64,000 nucleotides of DNA from Loxodes magnus (taxonomy: Eukaryota; Ciliophora; Karyorelictea; Loxodida; Loxodidae), in the NCBI GenBank assembly GCA_946699065.1, contig CAMPDV010000065.1, positions 62,001-126,000 on the forward strand, given 5' to 3'. The notes beneath the pieces are model-generated. The model saw only the letters and a program-made list of their open reading frames with translations, made no database searches and was not told the origin of the DNA. Shown here piece by piece: positions 49,679 through 62,404 of the stretch; position 1 is the first letter of the stretch; every line of letters starts with the position of its first letter. The position numbers and the translations under genes are program-made.

Positions 49679-49974
49679 CAGTTTTACTGAAATAGAATTT
49701 TAAGTAGATTAAATAAAGTTTGACTGAAATAGAATTTTAAGTAAATTAAAATACGTATGACTGAAAAAGAATTTTAAGTAAATTAAAATCAGTTTGAAAG
49801 AAATAGTATTTTAATTAGATTAAATTAAGTTTGACTGAAATATAATTTAAAGTAAATTAAAATCAGTATGACAGAATTAGAATTTTAAGTAAATTAAAAT
49901 AAGTTTGACTGAAATAGAATTTTACGTAAATTAAAATAAGTTTGACTGAAATAGAATTTTAAGTAAATTAAGAT
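49679..49974 (+). repeat. 296-bp eight-monomer higher-order repeat, unit 2
   Basis: This is the second unit, with the same tagtatttt and tataatttaaag variants as unit 1. Its penultimate unit reads aagtttgactg/ttttacg where unit 1 reads aagtatgaatgaaaaag/tattacg. Confidence 0.88.
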
Positions 49975-50130
49975 CAGTTTTACTGAAATAGAATTTTAAG
50001 TAGATTAAATAAAGTTTGACTGAAATAGAATTTTAAGTAAATTAAAATACGTATGACTGAAAAAGAATTTTAAGTAAATTAAAATCAGTTTGAAAGAAAT
50101 AGAATTTTAATTAGATTAAATTAAGTTTGA
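49975..50130 (+). repeat. 296-bp higher-order repeat, partial unit 3
   Basis: The first four units match, but gaaagaaatagaatttt replaces gaaagaaatagtatttt. The block then leaves the series into tttaaag/gatcag and consensus units, so the third unit is a recombinant with the ordinary gtttgaaag series. Confidence 0.8.
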
Positions 50131-50234
50131 CTGAAATAGAATTTTACGTAAATTAAAATAAGTTTGACTGAAATAGAATTTAAAGTAAATTAAGATCAGT
50201 TTGACTGAAATAGAATTTTAAGTAAATTAAAATA

Positions 50235-50345
50235 AGTTTGACTGAAATAGAATTTTAAGTAAATTAAAATAAGTTTGACTGAAATAGAATTTTAAGTAAA
50301 TTAAAATAAGTTTGACTGAAATAGAATTTTAAGTAAATTAAAATA
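50235..50345 (+). repeat. Three consecutive consensus monomers (reference units)
   Basis: These three units match the consensus at every position and are a convenient reference for scoring variants elsewhere. Similar perfect runs occur at 48,496-48,606 and in several other places. Each unit contains the inverted repeat ATTTTAA, spacer gtaaa, TTAAAAT. Each also has two TTAA sites (MseI) and two AATT sites, and no GATC or CpG. Confidence 0.9.
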
Positions 50346-50349
50346 AGTT

Positions 50350-51292
50350 TGACTGAAATAGAATTTTAAGTAAATAAAAATAAGTTTGACAGAAATAGAA
50401 TTTTAAGTAAATTAAAATTAGTTTGACTGAATTAGAATTTTAAGTAAATTAAAATATGTTTGACAGAATTAGAATTTTACGTAAATTAAGATCAGTTTGA
50501 CTGAAATAGAATTTTAAGTAAATTAAAATCCGTATGAATGAAAAAGAATTTTAAGTAAATTAAAATCAGTTTGACTGAAATAGATCTTTAAATAAATTAA
50601 AATAAGTTTGACTGAAATAGAATTTTAAGTAAATTAAAATAAGAGTGATGAAATAGACTTTTAAGTAAATTAAGATCACTTTGACTGAAATAGAATTTTA
50701 ATTAAATTAAATAAAGTTTGACTGAAATAGAATTTTAAGTAAATTAAGATCACTTTGACTGAAATAGAATTTTAAGTAAATTAAATAAAGTTTGACTGAA
50801 ATAGAATTTTAAGTAAATTAAAATAAGAGTGACTGAAATAGAATTTTAAGTAGATTAAGATCAGTTTGACTGAATTAGAATTTTAAGTAAATTAAAATAC
50901 GTATGAATGAATTAGAATTTTACGTAAATTAAAATAAGTTTGACTGAAATAGAATTTTAAGTAAATTAAAATAAGTTTGACTGAAATAGAATTTTAAGTA
51001 AATTAAAATAAGTTTGACTGAAATAGAATTTTAAATAAATTAAAATCAGTGTGATGAAATAGAATTTTAAGTAAATTAAAATAAGTTTGACTGAAATAGA
51101 ATTTTAAGTAAATTAAAATCAGTGTGAATGAAATGGAATTTTAAGTAAATTAAAATAAGAGTGACCGAAATAGAATTTAAAGTAGATTAAAATAGTTTGA
51201 CTGAATTAGACTTTTACGTAAATTAAAATAAGTTTGACTGAAATAGAATTTTAAATAAATTAAAATCAGTGTGATGAAATAGAATTTTAAGT
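50350..51292 (+). repeat. Block R, copy 3 (left part missing)
   Basis: This starts at the ttttaagtaaataaaaataagtttgacag unit and follows block R to the gtgtgatg units. The part with cagcttg, atacctttg and ataatacg units is replaced by plain consensus units. It overlaps the start of the 2,296-bp block at 51,136. Confidence 0.82.
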
Positions 51293-53431
51293 AAATTAAA
51301 ATAAGTTTGACTGAAATAGAATTTTAAATAAATTAAAATCAGTGTGATGAAATAGAATTTTAAGTAAATTAAGATCAGTTTGACTGAAATAGAATTTTAA
51401 GTAAATTAAAATACGTATGACTGAAAAAGAATTTTAAGTAAATTAAAATCAGTTTGAAAGAAATAGAATTTTAATTAGATTAAATTAAGTTTGACTGAAA
51501 TAGAATTTTACGTAAATTAAAATAAGTTTGACTGAAATAGAATTTAAAGTAAATAAAGATCAGTTTGACTGAAATAGAATTTTAAGTAAATTAAAATACC
51601 TTTGACTGAAATAGAATTTTAAGTAAATTAAAATAAGTTTGACTGAAATAGAATTTTAAGTAAATTAAAATAAGTTTGACTGAAATAGAATTTTAAGTAA
51701 ATTAAAATAAGTTTGACTGAAATAGAATTTAAAGTAAATTAAAATAAGTTTGACTGAAATAGAATTTTAAGTAGATTAAAATTTGTTTGACTGAAATAGA
51801 ATTTTAAGTAAATTAAAATCAGTTTGACTGAAATAGAATTTTAAGTAAATTAAAATAAGATTGACTGAAATAGAATTTTAAGTAAATTAAAATCAGTTTG
51901 ACTGAAATAGAATTTAAAGTAAATTAAGAACAGTTTGACTGAAATAGAATTTTAAGTAGATTAAAATAAGTTTGACTGAAATAGAATTTTAAGTAAATTA
52001 AAATACGTATGAATGAAAAAGAATTTTAAGTAAATTAAGATCACTTTGACTGAAATAGAATTTTAAGTAAATTAAATAAAGTTTGACTGAAATAGAATTT
52101 TAAGTAAATTAAAATAAGAGTGACTGAAATAGAATTTTAAGTAGATTAAGATCAGTTTGACTGAATTAGAATTTTAAGTAAATTAAAATAAGTATGACTG
52201 AAATAGAATTTAAAGTAAATTAAGATCAGTTTGACTGAAATAGAATTTTAAGTAAATTAAAATAAGTATGACAGAATTAGAATTTTAAGTAAATTAAGAT
52301 CAGTTCGACTGAAATAGAATTTTAAGTAAATTAAAATAAGTTTGACTGAAATAGAATTTTAAGTAAATTAAAATCAGTGTGAATGAAATGGAATTTTAAG
52401 TAAATTAAAATAAGAGTGACCGAAATAGAATTTAAAGTAGATTAAAATAGTTTGACTGAATTAGACTTTTAAGTAAATTAAAATAAGTTTGACTGAAATA
52501 GAATTTTAAGAAAATTAAAATAAGTTTGACTGAAATAGAATTTTAAGTAAATTAAAATAAGTTTGACTGAAATAGAATTTTAAATAAATTAAAATCAGTG
52601 TGATGAAATAGAATTTTAAGTAAATTAAGATCAGTTTGACTGAAATAGAATTTTAAGTAAATTAAAATACGTATGACTGAAAAAGAATTTTAAGTAAATT
52701 AAAATCAGTTTGAAAGAAATAGAATTTTAATTAGATTAAATTAAGTTTGACTGAAATAGAATTTTACGTAAATTAAAATAAGTTTGACTGAAATAGAATT
52801 TAAAGTAAATAAAGATCAGTTTGACTGAAATAGAATTTTAAGTAAATTAAAATCAGCTTGACTGAAATAGAATTTACAGTAAATTAAAATAAGTTTGACT
52901 GAAATAGAATTTTAAGTAAATTAAAATACCTTTGACTGAAATAGAATTTTAAGTAAATTAAAATAAGTTTGACTGAAATAGAATTTTAAGTAAATTAAAA
53001 TAAGTTTGACTGAAATAGAATTTTAAGTAAATTAAAATAAGTTTGACTGAAATAGAATTTAAAGTAAATTAAAATAAGTTTGACTGAAATAGAATTTTAA
53101 GTAGATTAAAATTTGTTTGACTGAAATAGAATTTTAAGTAAATTAAAATCAGTTTGACTGAAATAGAATTTTACGTAAATTAAAATAAGTTTGACTGAAA
53201 TAGAATTTTAAGTAAATTAAGATCAGTTTTACTGAAATAGAATTTTAAGTAGATTAAATAAAGTTTGACTGAAATAGAATTTTAAGTAAATTAAAATACG
53301 TATGACTGAAAAAGAATTTTAAGTAAATTAAAATCAGTTTGAAAGAAATAGAATTTTAATTAGATTAAATTAAGTTTGACTGAAATAGAATTTTACGTAA
53401 ATTAAAATAAGTTTGACTGAAATAGAATTTA
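51136..53431 (+). repeat. 2,296-bp block, copy 1 (offset 8,973 bp)
   Basis: This recurs at 60,109-62,404 with one constant offset of 8,973 bp at every marker tried: gtgaccg 51,161/60,134; acctttg 51,598/60,571; gaacag 51,929/60,902; cagttcg 52,301/61,274; cagcttg 52,853/61,826; cagttttactg 53,224/62,197. No substitution or indel was noticed in the units compared by eye. The edges are a g/a difference on the left and c/a on the right. Confidence 0.92.
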
Positions 53432-53849
53432 CAGTAGATTAAAATAGTTTGACTGAATTAGACTTTTACGTAAATTAAGATCAGTTTGACTGAAATAGAA
53501 TTTTAAGAAAATTAAAATAAGTTTGACTGAAATAGAATTTTAAGTAAATTAAAATAAGTTTGACTGAAATAGAATTTTAAATAAATTAAAATCAGTGTGA
53601 TGAAATAGAATTTTAAGTAAATTAAGATCAGTTTGACTGAAATAGAATTTTAAGTAAATTAAAATACGTATGACTGAAAAAGAATTTTAAGTAAATTAAA
53701 ATCAGTTTGAAAGAAATAGAATTTTAATTAGATTAAATTAAGTTTGACTGAAATAGAATTTTACGTAAATTAAAATAAGTTTGACTGAAATAGAATTTAA
53801 AGTAAATAAAGATCAGTTTGACTGAAATAGAATTTTAAGTAAATTAAAA

Positions 53850-54975
53850 TCAGCTTGACTGAAATAGAATTTACAGTAAATTAAAATAAGTTTGACTGAA
53901 ATAGAATTTTAAGTAAATTAAAATACCTTTGACTGAAATAGAATTTTAAGTAAATTAAAATAAGTTTGACTGAAATAGAATTTTAAGTAAATTAAAATAA
54001 GTTTGACTGAAATAGAATTTTAAGTAAATTAAAATAAGTTTGACTGAAATAGAATTTAAAGTAAATTAAAATAAGTTTGACTGAAATAGAATTTTAAGTA
54101 GATTAAAATTTGTTTGACTGAAATAGAATTTTAATTAGATTAAATTAAGTTTGACTGAAATAGAATTTTACGTAAATTAAAATAAGTTTGACTGAAATAG
54201 AATTTAAAGTAAATAAAGATCAGTTTGACTGAAATAGAATTTTAAGTAAATTAAAATCAGCTTGACTGAAATAGAATTTACAGTAAATTAAAATAAGTTT
54301 GACTGAAATAGAATTTTAAGTAAATTAAAATACCTTTGACTGAAATAGAATTTTAAGTAAATTAAAATCAGTTTGACTGAAATAGAATTTTAAGTAGATT
54401 AAAATAAGTTTGACTGAAATAGAATTTTAAGTAAATTAAAATACGTATGAATGAAAAAGAATTTTAAGTAAATTAAGATCACTTTGACTGAAATAGAATT
54501 TTAAGTAAATTAAATAAAGTTTGACTGAAATAGAATTTTAAGTAAATTAAAATCAGCTTGACTGAAATAGAATTTACAGTAAATTAAAATAAGTTTGACT
54601 GAAATAGAATTTTAAGTAAATTAAAATACCTTTGACTGAAATAGAATTTTAAGTAAATTAAAATAAGTTTGACTGAAATAGAATTTAAAGTAAATTAAAA
54701 TAAGTTTGACTGAAATAGAATTTTAAGTAAATTAAAATAAGTTTGACTGAAATAGAATTTAAAGTAAATTAAAATAAGTTTGACTGAAATAGAATTTTAC
54801 GTAAATTAAAATAAGTTTGACTGAAATAGAATTTAAAGTAAATAAAGATCAGTTTGACTGAAATAGAATTTTAAGTAAATTAAAATCAGCTTGACTGAAA
54901 TAGAATTTAAAGTAAATTAAAATAAGTTTGACTGAAATAGAATTTTAAGTAAATTAAAATACCTTTGACTGAAAT
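53850..54975 (+). repeat. Four closely spaced cagcttg / ttacag / acctttg series
   Basis: The three-unit series cagcttgactg/ttacag, aagtttg, atacctttg occurs at 53,850, 54,257, 54,553 and 54,896, at spacings of 407, 296 and 343 bp. The last copy has tttaaag in place of ttacag. The pieces between are fragments of the 2,296-bp block in changed order. Confidence 0.8.
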
Positions 54976-57264
54976 AGAATTTTAAGTAAATTAAAATCAG
55001 TTTGACTGAAATAGAATTTTAAGTAGATTAAAATAAGTTTGACTGAAATAGAATTTTAAGTAAATTAAAATACGTATGAATGAAAAAGAATTTTAAGTAA
55101 ATTAAGATCACTTTGACTGAAATAGAATTTTAAGTAAATTAAATAAAGTTTGACTGAAATAGAATTTTAAGTAAATTAAAATAAGAGTGACTGAAATAGA
55201 ATTTTAAGTAGATTAAGATCAGTTTGACTGAATTAGAATTTTAAGTAAATTAAGATCAGTATGACTGAAATAGAATTTAAAGTAAATTAAGATCAGTTTG
55301 ACTGAAATAGAATTTTAAGTAAATTAAAATAAGTATGACAGAATTAGAATTTTAAGTAAATTAAGATCAGTTCGACTGAAATAGAATTTTAAGTAAATTA
55401 AAATAAGTTTGACAGAATTAGAATTTTAAGTAAGATAAAATCAGTATGACTGAAACAGAATTTTAAATAAATAAAGATCAGTTTGACTGAAATAGAATTT
55501 TAAGTAAATTTAAATCCGTATGAATGAAAAAGAATTTTAAGTAAATTAAAATCAGTTTGACTGAAATAGAATTTTAAGTAAATTAAAATAAGTTTGACTG
55601 AAATAGAATTTTAAGTAAATTAAAATAAGTTTGACTGAAATAGTATTTTAAGTAAATTAAGATCAGTTTGACTGAAATAGAATTTTAAGTAAATTAAAAT
55701 AAGTTTGACTGAAATAGTATTTTAAGTAAATTAAGATCAGTTTGACTGAAATAGAATTTTAAGTAAATTAAAATACGTATGAATGAAAAAGAATTTTAAG
55801 TAAATTAAAATCAGTTTGACTGAAATAGAATTTTAAGTAAATTAAGATCAGTTTGACTGAAATAGAATTTTAAGTAGATTAAAATTTGTTTGACTGAAAT
55901 AGAATTTTAAGTAAATTAAAATAAGTTTGACTGAAATAGAATTTTAAGTAAATTAAGATCAGTTTGACTGAAATAGAATTTTAAGTAAATTAAAATAAGT
56001 TTGACTGAAATAGAATTTTAAGTAAATTAAAATAAGTTTGACTGAAATAGAATTTAAAGTAAATTAAGATCAGTTTGACTGAAATAGAATTTTAAGTAGA
56101 TTAAAATTTGTTTGACTGAAATAGAATTTTAAGTAAATTAAAATCAGTTTGACTGAAATAGAATTTTAAGTAAATTAAAATAAGATTGACTGAAATAGAA
56201 TTTTAAGTAAATTAAGGTCAGTTTGACTGAAAAAGAATTTTAAGTAAATTAAAATAAGTATGACTGAAATAAAATTTTAAGTAGATTAAAATTGTTTGAC
56301 TGAATTAGAATTTTAAGTAGATTAAAATAGTTTGACTGAATTAGAATTTTAAGTAAATTAAAATAAGTTTGACTGAAATAGAATTTTAAGTAAATTAAAA
56401 TAAGAGTGACTGAAATAGAATTTTACGTAAATTAAAATAAGTTTGACTGAAATATAATTTTAAGTAAATTAAAATCAGTATGACAGAATTAGAATTTAAA
56501 GTAAATTAAGATCAGTTTGACTGAAATAAAATTTAAAGTAAATTAAGATCAGTTTGACTGAAATAGAATTTTAAGTAAATTAAAATAAGTTTGACTGAAA
56601 TAGAATTTAAAGTAAATTAAGATCAGTTTGACTGAAATAGAATTTAAAGTAAATTAAGATCAGTTTGACTGAAATATAATTTTAAGTAAATTAAAATCCG
56701 TATGAATGAAAAAGAATTTTAAGTAAATTAAATAAGTTTGACTGAAATAGTATTTTAAGTAAATTAAGATCAGTTTGACTGAAATAAAATTTTAAGTAAA
56801 TTAAGATCAGTTTGACTGAAATAGAATTTTAAGTAAATTAAAATAAGTTTGACTGAAATAGAATTTTAAGTAAATTAAAATAAGTTTGACTGAAATAGAA
56901 TTTTAAGTAAATTAAAATAAGTTTGACTGAAATAGAATTTAAAGTAAATTAAGATCAGTTTGACTGAAATAGAATTTTAAGTAAATTAAAATACGTATGA
57001 ATGAAAAAGAATTTTAAGTAAATTAAGATCACTTTGACTGAAATAGAATTTTAAGTAAATTAAATAAAGTTTGACTGAAATAGAATTTTAAGTAAATTAA
57101 AATAAGAGTGACTGAAATAGAATTTTAAGTAAATTAAGATCAGTTTGACTGAAATAGAATTTTAAGTAAATTAAAATAAGTTTGACTGAAATAGAATTTT
57201 AATTAGATTAAATTAAGTTTGACTGAAATAGAATTTTAAGTAAATTAAAATAAGTATGACAGAA

Positions 57265-58680
57265 TTAGAATTTTAAGTAAGATAAAATGAGTATGACTGA
57301 AACAGAATTTTAAATAAATAAAGATCAGTTTGACTGAAATAGAATTTTAAGTAAATTTAAATCCGTATGAATGAAAAAGAATTTTAAGTAAATTTAATTA
57401 CGTATGAATGAAAAAGAATTTTAAGTAAATTAAGATCAGTTTGACTGAAATAGAATTTTAAGTAAATTAAGATCAGTTTGACTGAAATAGAATTTTAAAT
57501 AAATTAAAATAAGTTTGACTGAAATAGAATTTTAATTAGATTAAATTAAGTTTGACTGAAATAGAATTTTAAGTAAATTAAAATAAGTATGACAGAATTA
57601 GAATTTTAAGTAAGATAAAATCAGTATGACTGAAACAGAATTTTAAATAAATAAAGATCAGTTTGACTGAAATAGAATTTTAAGTAAATTTAAATCCGTA
57701 TGAATGAAAAAGAATTTTAAGTAAATTAAAATCAGTTTGACTGAAATAGAATTTTAAGTAAATTAAAATAAGTTTGACTGAAATAGAATTTTAAGTAGAT
57801 TAAAATTTGTTTGACTGAAATAGAATTTTAAGTAAATTAAAATCAGTTTGACTGAAATAGAATTTTAAGTAAATTAAAATAAGATTGACTGAAATAGAAT
57901 TTTAAGTAAATTAAAATCAGTTTGACTGAAATAGAATTTTAAATAAATTAAAATAAGTTTGACTGAAATAGAATTTTAATTAGATTAAATTAAGTTTGAC
58001 TGAAATAGAATTTTAAGTAAATTAAAATAAGTATGACAGAATTAGAATTTTAAGTAAGATAAAATCAGTATGACTGAAACAGAATTTTAAATAAATAAAG
58101 ATCAGTTTGACTGAAATAGAATTTTAAGTAAATTTAAATCCGTATGAATGAAAAAGAATTTTAAGTAAATTAAAATAAGTTTGACTGAAATAGAATTTAA
58201 AGTAAATTAAAATAAGTTTGACTGAAATAGAATTTTAAGTAGATTAAAATTTGTTTGACTGAAATAGAATTTTAAGTAAATTAAAATCAGTTTGACTGAA
58301 ATAGAATTTTAAGTAAATTAAAATAAGATTGACTGAAATAGAATTTTAAGTAAATTAAAATCAGTTTGACTGAAATAGAATTTAAAGTAAATTAAGAACA
58401 GTTTTACTGAAATAGAATTTTAAGTAGATTAAAATAAGTTTGAGTGAAATAGAATTTTAAGTAAATTAAAATACGTATGAATGAAATAGAATTTAAAGTA
58501 AATTAAGATCACTTTGACTGAAATAGAATTTTAAGTAAATTAAATAAAGTTTGACTGAAATAGAATTTTAAGTAAATTAAAATAAGAGTGACTGAAATAG
58601 AATTTTAAGTAAGATAAAATCAGTATGACTGAAACAGAATTTTAAATAAATAAAGATCAGTTTGACTGAAATAGAATTTT
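57265..58680 (+). repeat. Growing ladder of gtaagat / gaaacag repeats
   Basis: The series gtaagataaaatcagtatg, gactgaaacag/ttttaaataaataaagatcag, then ttttaagtaaatttaaatccg occurs at aacag positions 57,301, 57,634, 58,078 and 58,633. Spacings are 333, 444 and 555 bp, or 9, 12 and 15 units. An earlier copy is at 55,454. Shared units flank each repeat, and three further units are added at each step. Confidence 0.85.
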
Positions 58681-58948
58681 AAGTAAATTTAAATCCGTAT
58701 GAATGAAAAAGAATTTTAAGTAAATTAAAATCAGTTTGACTGAAATAGAATTTTAAGTAAATTAAAATAAGTTTGACTGAAATAGAATTTTAAGTAGATT
58801 AAAATTTGTTTGACTGAAATAGAATTTTAAGTAAATTAAAATCAGTTTGACTGAAATAGAATTTTAAGTAAATTAAAATAAGATTGACTGAAATAGAATT
58901 TTAAGTAAATTAAAATCAGTTTGACTGAAATAGAATTTTAAGTAAATT

Positions 58949-59219
58949 AAGATCAGTTTGACTGAAATAGAATTTTAAGTAAATTAAAATAAGTTTGACT
59001 GAAATAGAATTTTAAGTAAATTAAAATAAGTTTGACAGAAATAGAATTTTAAGTAAATTAAGGTCAGTTTGACTGAAAAAGAATTTTAAGTAAATTAAAA
59101 TAAGTATGACTGAAATAAAATTTTAAGCAGATTAAAATTGTTTGACTGAATTAGAATTTTAAGTAGATTAAAATAGTTTGACTGAATTAGAATTTTAAGT
59201 AAATTAAAATAAGAGTGAC
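58949..59219 (+). repeat. 0.27-kb block, copy 1 (offset 919 bp)
   Basis: The series gatcag, aagtttg, aagtttgacag, aaggtcag, gactgaaaaag, gtatgactgaaataaaatttt/aagcagatt, aattgtttg, gtagattaaaatag recurs at 59,868-60,138. The gcag marker lies at 59,127 and 60,046. Partial copies are at 56,215 and 59,752. Confidence 0.78.
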
Positions 59220-59867
59220 TGAAATAGAATTTTAAGTAAATTAAAATAAGATTGACTGAAATAGAATTTTAAGTAAATTAAAATAAGTTTGACTGAAATA
59301 GAATTTTAAGTAAATTAAAATAAGTTTGACAGAAATAGAATTTTAAATAAATTAAAATCAGTGTGATGAAATAGAATTTTAAGTAAATTAAAATAAGTTT
59401 GACTGAAATAGAATTTTAAATAAATTAAAATCAGTGTGATGAAATAGAATTTTAAGTAAATTAAGATCAGTTTGACTGAAATAGAATTTTAAGTAAATTA
59501 AAATACGTATGACTGAAAAAGAATTTTAATTAGATTAAATTAAGTTTGACTGAAATAGAATTTTACGTAAATTAAAATAAGTTTGACTGAAATAGAATTT
59601 AAAGTAAATAAAGATCAGTTTGACTGAAATAGAATTTTAAGTAAATTAAAATACCTTTGACTGAAATAGAATTTTAAGTAAATTAAAATAAGTTTGACTG
59701 AAAAAGAATTTTAAGTAAATTAAAATAAGTATGACTGAAATAAAATTTTAAGCAGATTAAAATTGTTTGACTGAATTAGAATTTTAAGTAGATTAAAATA
59801 GTTTGACTGAATTAGAATTTTAAGTAAATTAAAATAAGAGTGACTGAAATAGAATTTTAAGTAAATT

Positions 59868-60138
59868 AAGATCAGTTTGACTGAAATAGAATTTTAAGTA
59901 AATTAAAATAAGTTTGACTGAAATAGAATTTTAAGTAAATTAAAATAAGTTTGACAGAAATAGAATTTTAAGTAAATTAAGGTCAGTTTGACTGAAAAAG
60001 AATTTTAAGTAAATTAAAATAAGTATGACTGAAATAAAATTTTAAGCAGATTAAAATTGTTTGACTGAATTAGAATTTTAAGTAGATTAAAATAGTTTGA
60101 CTGAATTAGAATTTTAAGTAAATTAAAATAAGAGTGAC
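59868..60138 (+). repeat. 0.27-kb block, copy 2
   Basis: This is the second copy of 58,949-59,219. It runs straight into the second 2,296-bp block at a gagtgaccg unit, where copy 1 has gagtgactg. Confidence 0.78.
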
Positions 60139-62404
60139 CGAAATAGAATTTAAAGTAGATTAAAATAGTTTGACTGAATTAGACTTTTACGTAAATTAAA
60201 ATAAGTTTGACTGAAATAGAATTTTAAATAAATTAAAATCAGTGTGATGAAATAGAATTTTAAGTAAATTAAAATAAGTTTGACTGAAATAGAATTTTAA
60301 ATAAATTAAAATCAGTGTGATGAAATAGAATTTTAAGTAAATTAAGATCAGTTTGACTGAAATAGAATTTTAAGTAAATTAAAATACGTATGACTGAAAA
60401 AGAATTTTAAGTAAATTAAAATCAGTTTGAAAGAAATAGAATTTTAATTAGATTAAATTAAGTTTGACTGAAATAGAATTTTACGTAAATTAAAATAAGT
60501 TTGACTGAAATAGAATTTAAAGTAAATAAAGATCAGTTTGACTGAAATAGAATTTTAAGTAAATTAAAATACCTTTGACTGAAATAGAATTTTAAGTAAA
60601 TTAAAATAAGTTTGACTGAAATAGAATTTTAAGTAAATTAAAATAAGTTTGACTGAAATAGAATTTTAAGTAAATTAAAATAAGTTTGACTGAAATAGAA
60701 TTTAAAGTAAATTAAAATAAGTTTGACTGAAATAGAATTTTAAGTAGATTAAAATTTGTTTGACTGAAATAGAATTTTAAGTAAATTAAAATCAGTTTGA
60801 CTGAAATAGAATTTTAAGTAAATTAAAATAAGATTGACTGAAATAGAATTTTAAGTAAATTAAAATCAGTTTGACTGAAATAGAATTTAAAGTAAATTAA
60901 GAACAGTTTGACTGAAATAGAATTTTAAGTAGATTAAAATAAGTTTGACTGAAATAGAATTTTAAGTAAATTAAAATACGTATGAATGAAAAAGAATTTT
61001 AAGTAAATTAAGATCACTTTGACTGAAATAGAATTTTAAGTAAATTAAATAAAGTTTGACTGAAATAGAATTTTAAGTAAATTAAAATAAGAGTGACTGA
61101 AATAGAATTTTAAGTAGATTAAGATCAGTTTGACTGAATTAGAATTTTAAGTAAATTAAAATAAGTATGACTGAAATAGAATTTAAAGTAAATTAAGATC
61201 AGTTTGACTGAAATAGAATTTTAAGTAAATTAAAATAAGTATGACAGAATTAGAATTTTAAGTAAATTAAGATCAGTTCGACTGAAATAGAATTTTAAGT
61301 AAATTAAAATAAGTTTGACTGAAATAGAATTTTAAGTAAATTAAAATCAGTGTGAATGAAATGGAATTTTAAGTAAATTAAAATAAGAGTGACCGAAATA
61401 GAATTTAAAGTAGATTAAAATAGTTTGACTGAATTAGACTTTTAAGTAAATTAAAATAAGTTTGACTGAAATAGAATTTTAAGAAAATTAAAATAAGTTT
61501 GACTGAAATAGAATTTTAAGTAAATTAAAATAAGTTTGACTGAAATAGAATTTTAAATAAATTAAAATCAGTGTGATGAAATAGAATTTTAAGTAAATTA
61601 AGATCAGTTTGACTGAAATAGAATTTTAAGTAAATTAAAATACGTATGACTGAAAAAGAATTTTAAGTAAATTAAAATCAGTTTGAAAGAAATAGAATTT
61701 TAATTAGATTAAATTAAGTTTGACTGAAATAGAATTTTACGTAAATTAAAATAAGTTTGACTGAAATAGAATTTAAAGTAAATAAAGATCAGTTTGACTG
61801 AAATAGAATTTTAAGTAAATTAAAATCAGCTTGACTGAAATAGAATTTACAGTAAATTAAAATAAGTTTGACTGAAATAGAATTTTAAGTAAATTAAAAT
61901 ACCTTTGACTGAAATAGAATTTTAAGTAAATTAAAATAAGTTTGACTGAAATAGAATTTTAAGTAAATTAAAATAAGTTTGACTGAAATAGAATTTTAAG
62001 TAAATTAAAATAAGTTTGACTGAAATAGAATTTAAAGTAAATTAAAATAAGTTTGACTGAAATAGAATTTTAAGTAGATTAAAATTTGTTTGACTGAAAT
62101 AGAATTTTAAGTAAATTAAAATCAGTTTGACTGAAATAGAATTTTACGTAAATTAAAATAAGTTTGACTGAAATAGAATTTTAAGTAAATTAAGATCAGT
62201 TTTACTGAAATAGAATTTTAAGTAGATTAAATAAAGTTTGACTGAAATAGAATTTTAAGTAAATTAAAATACGTATGACTGAAAAAGAATTTTAAGTAAA
62301 TTAAAATCAGTTTGAAAGAAATAGAATTTTAATTAGATTAAATTAAGTTTGACTGAAATAGAATTTTACGTAAATTAAAATAAGTTTGACTGAAATAGAA
62401 TTTA
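60109..62404 (+). repeat. 2,296-bp block, copy 2
   Basis: This is collinear with and apparently identical to 51,136-53,431. Its flanks differ on both sides: on the left an aagcagatt series instead of the end of block R, on the right block R copy 4. The block was therefore copied into a different setting and is not part of one longer tandem repeat. Confidence 0.92.
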
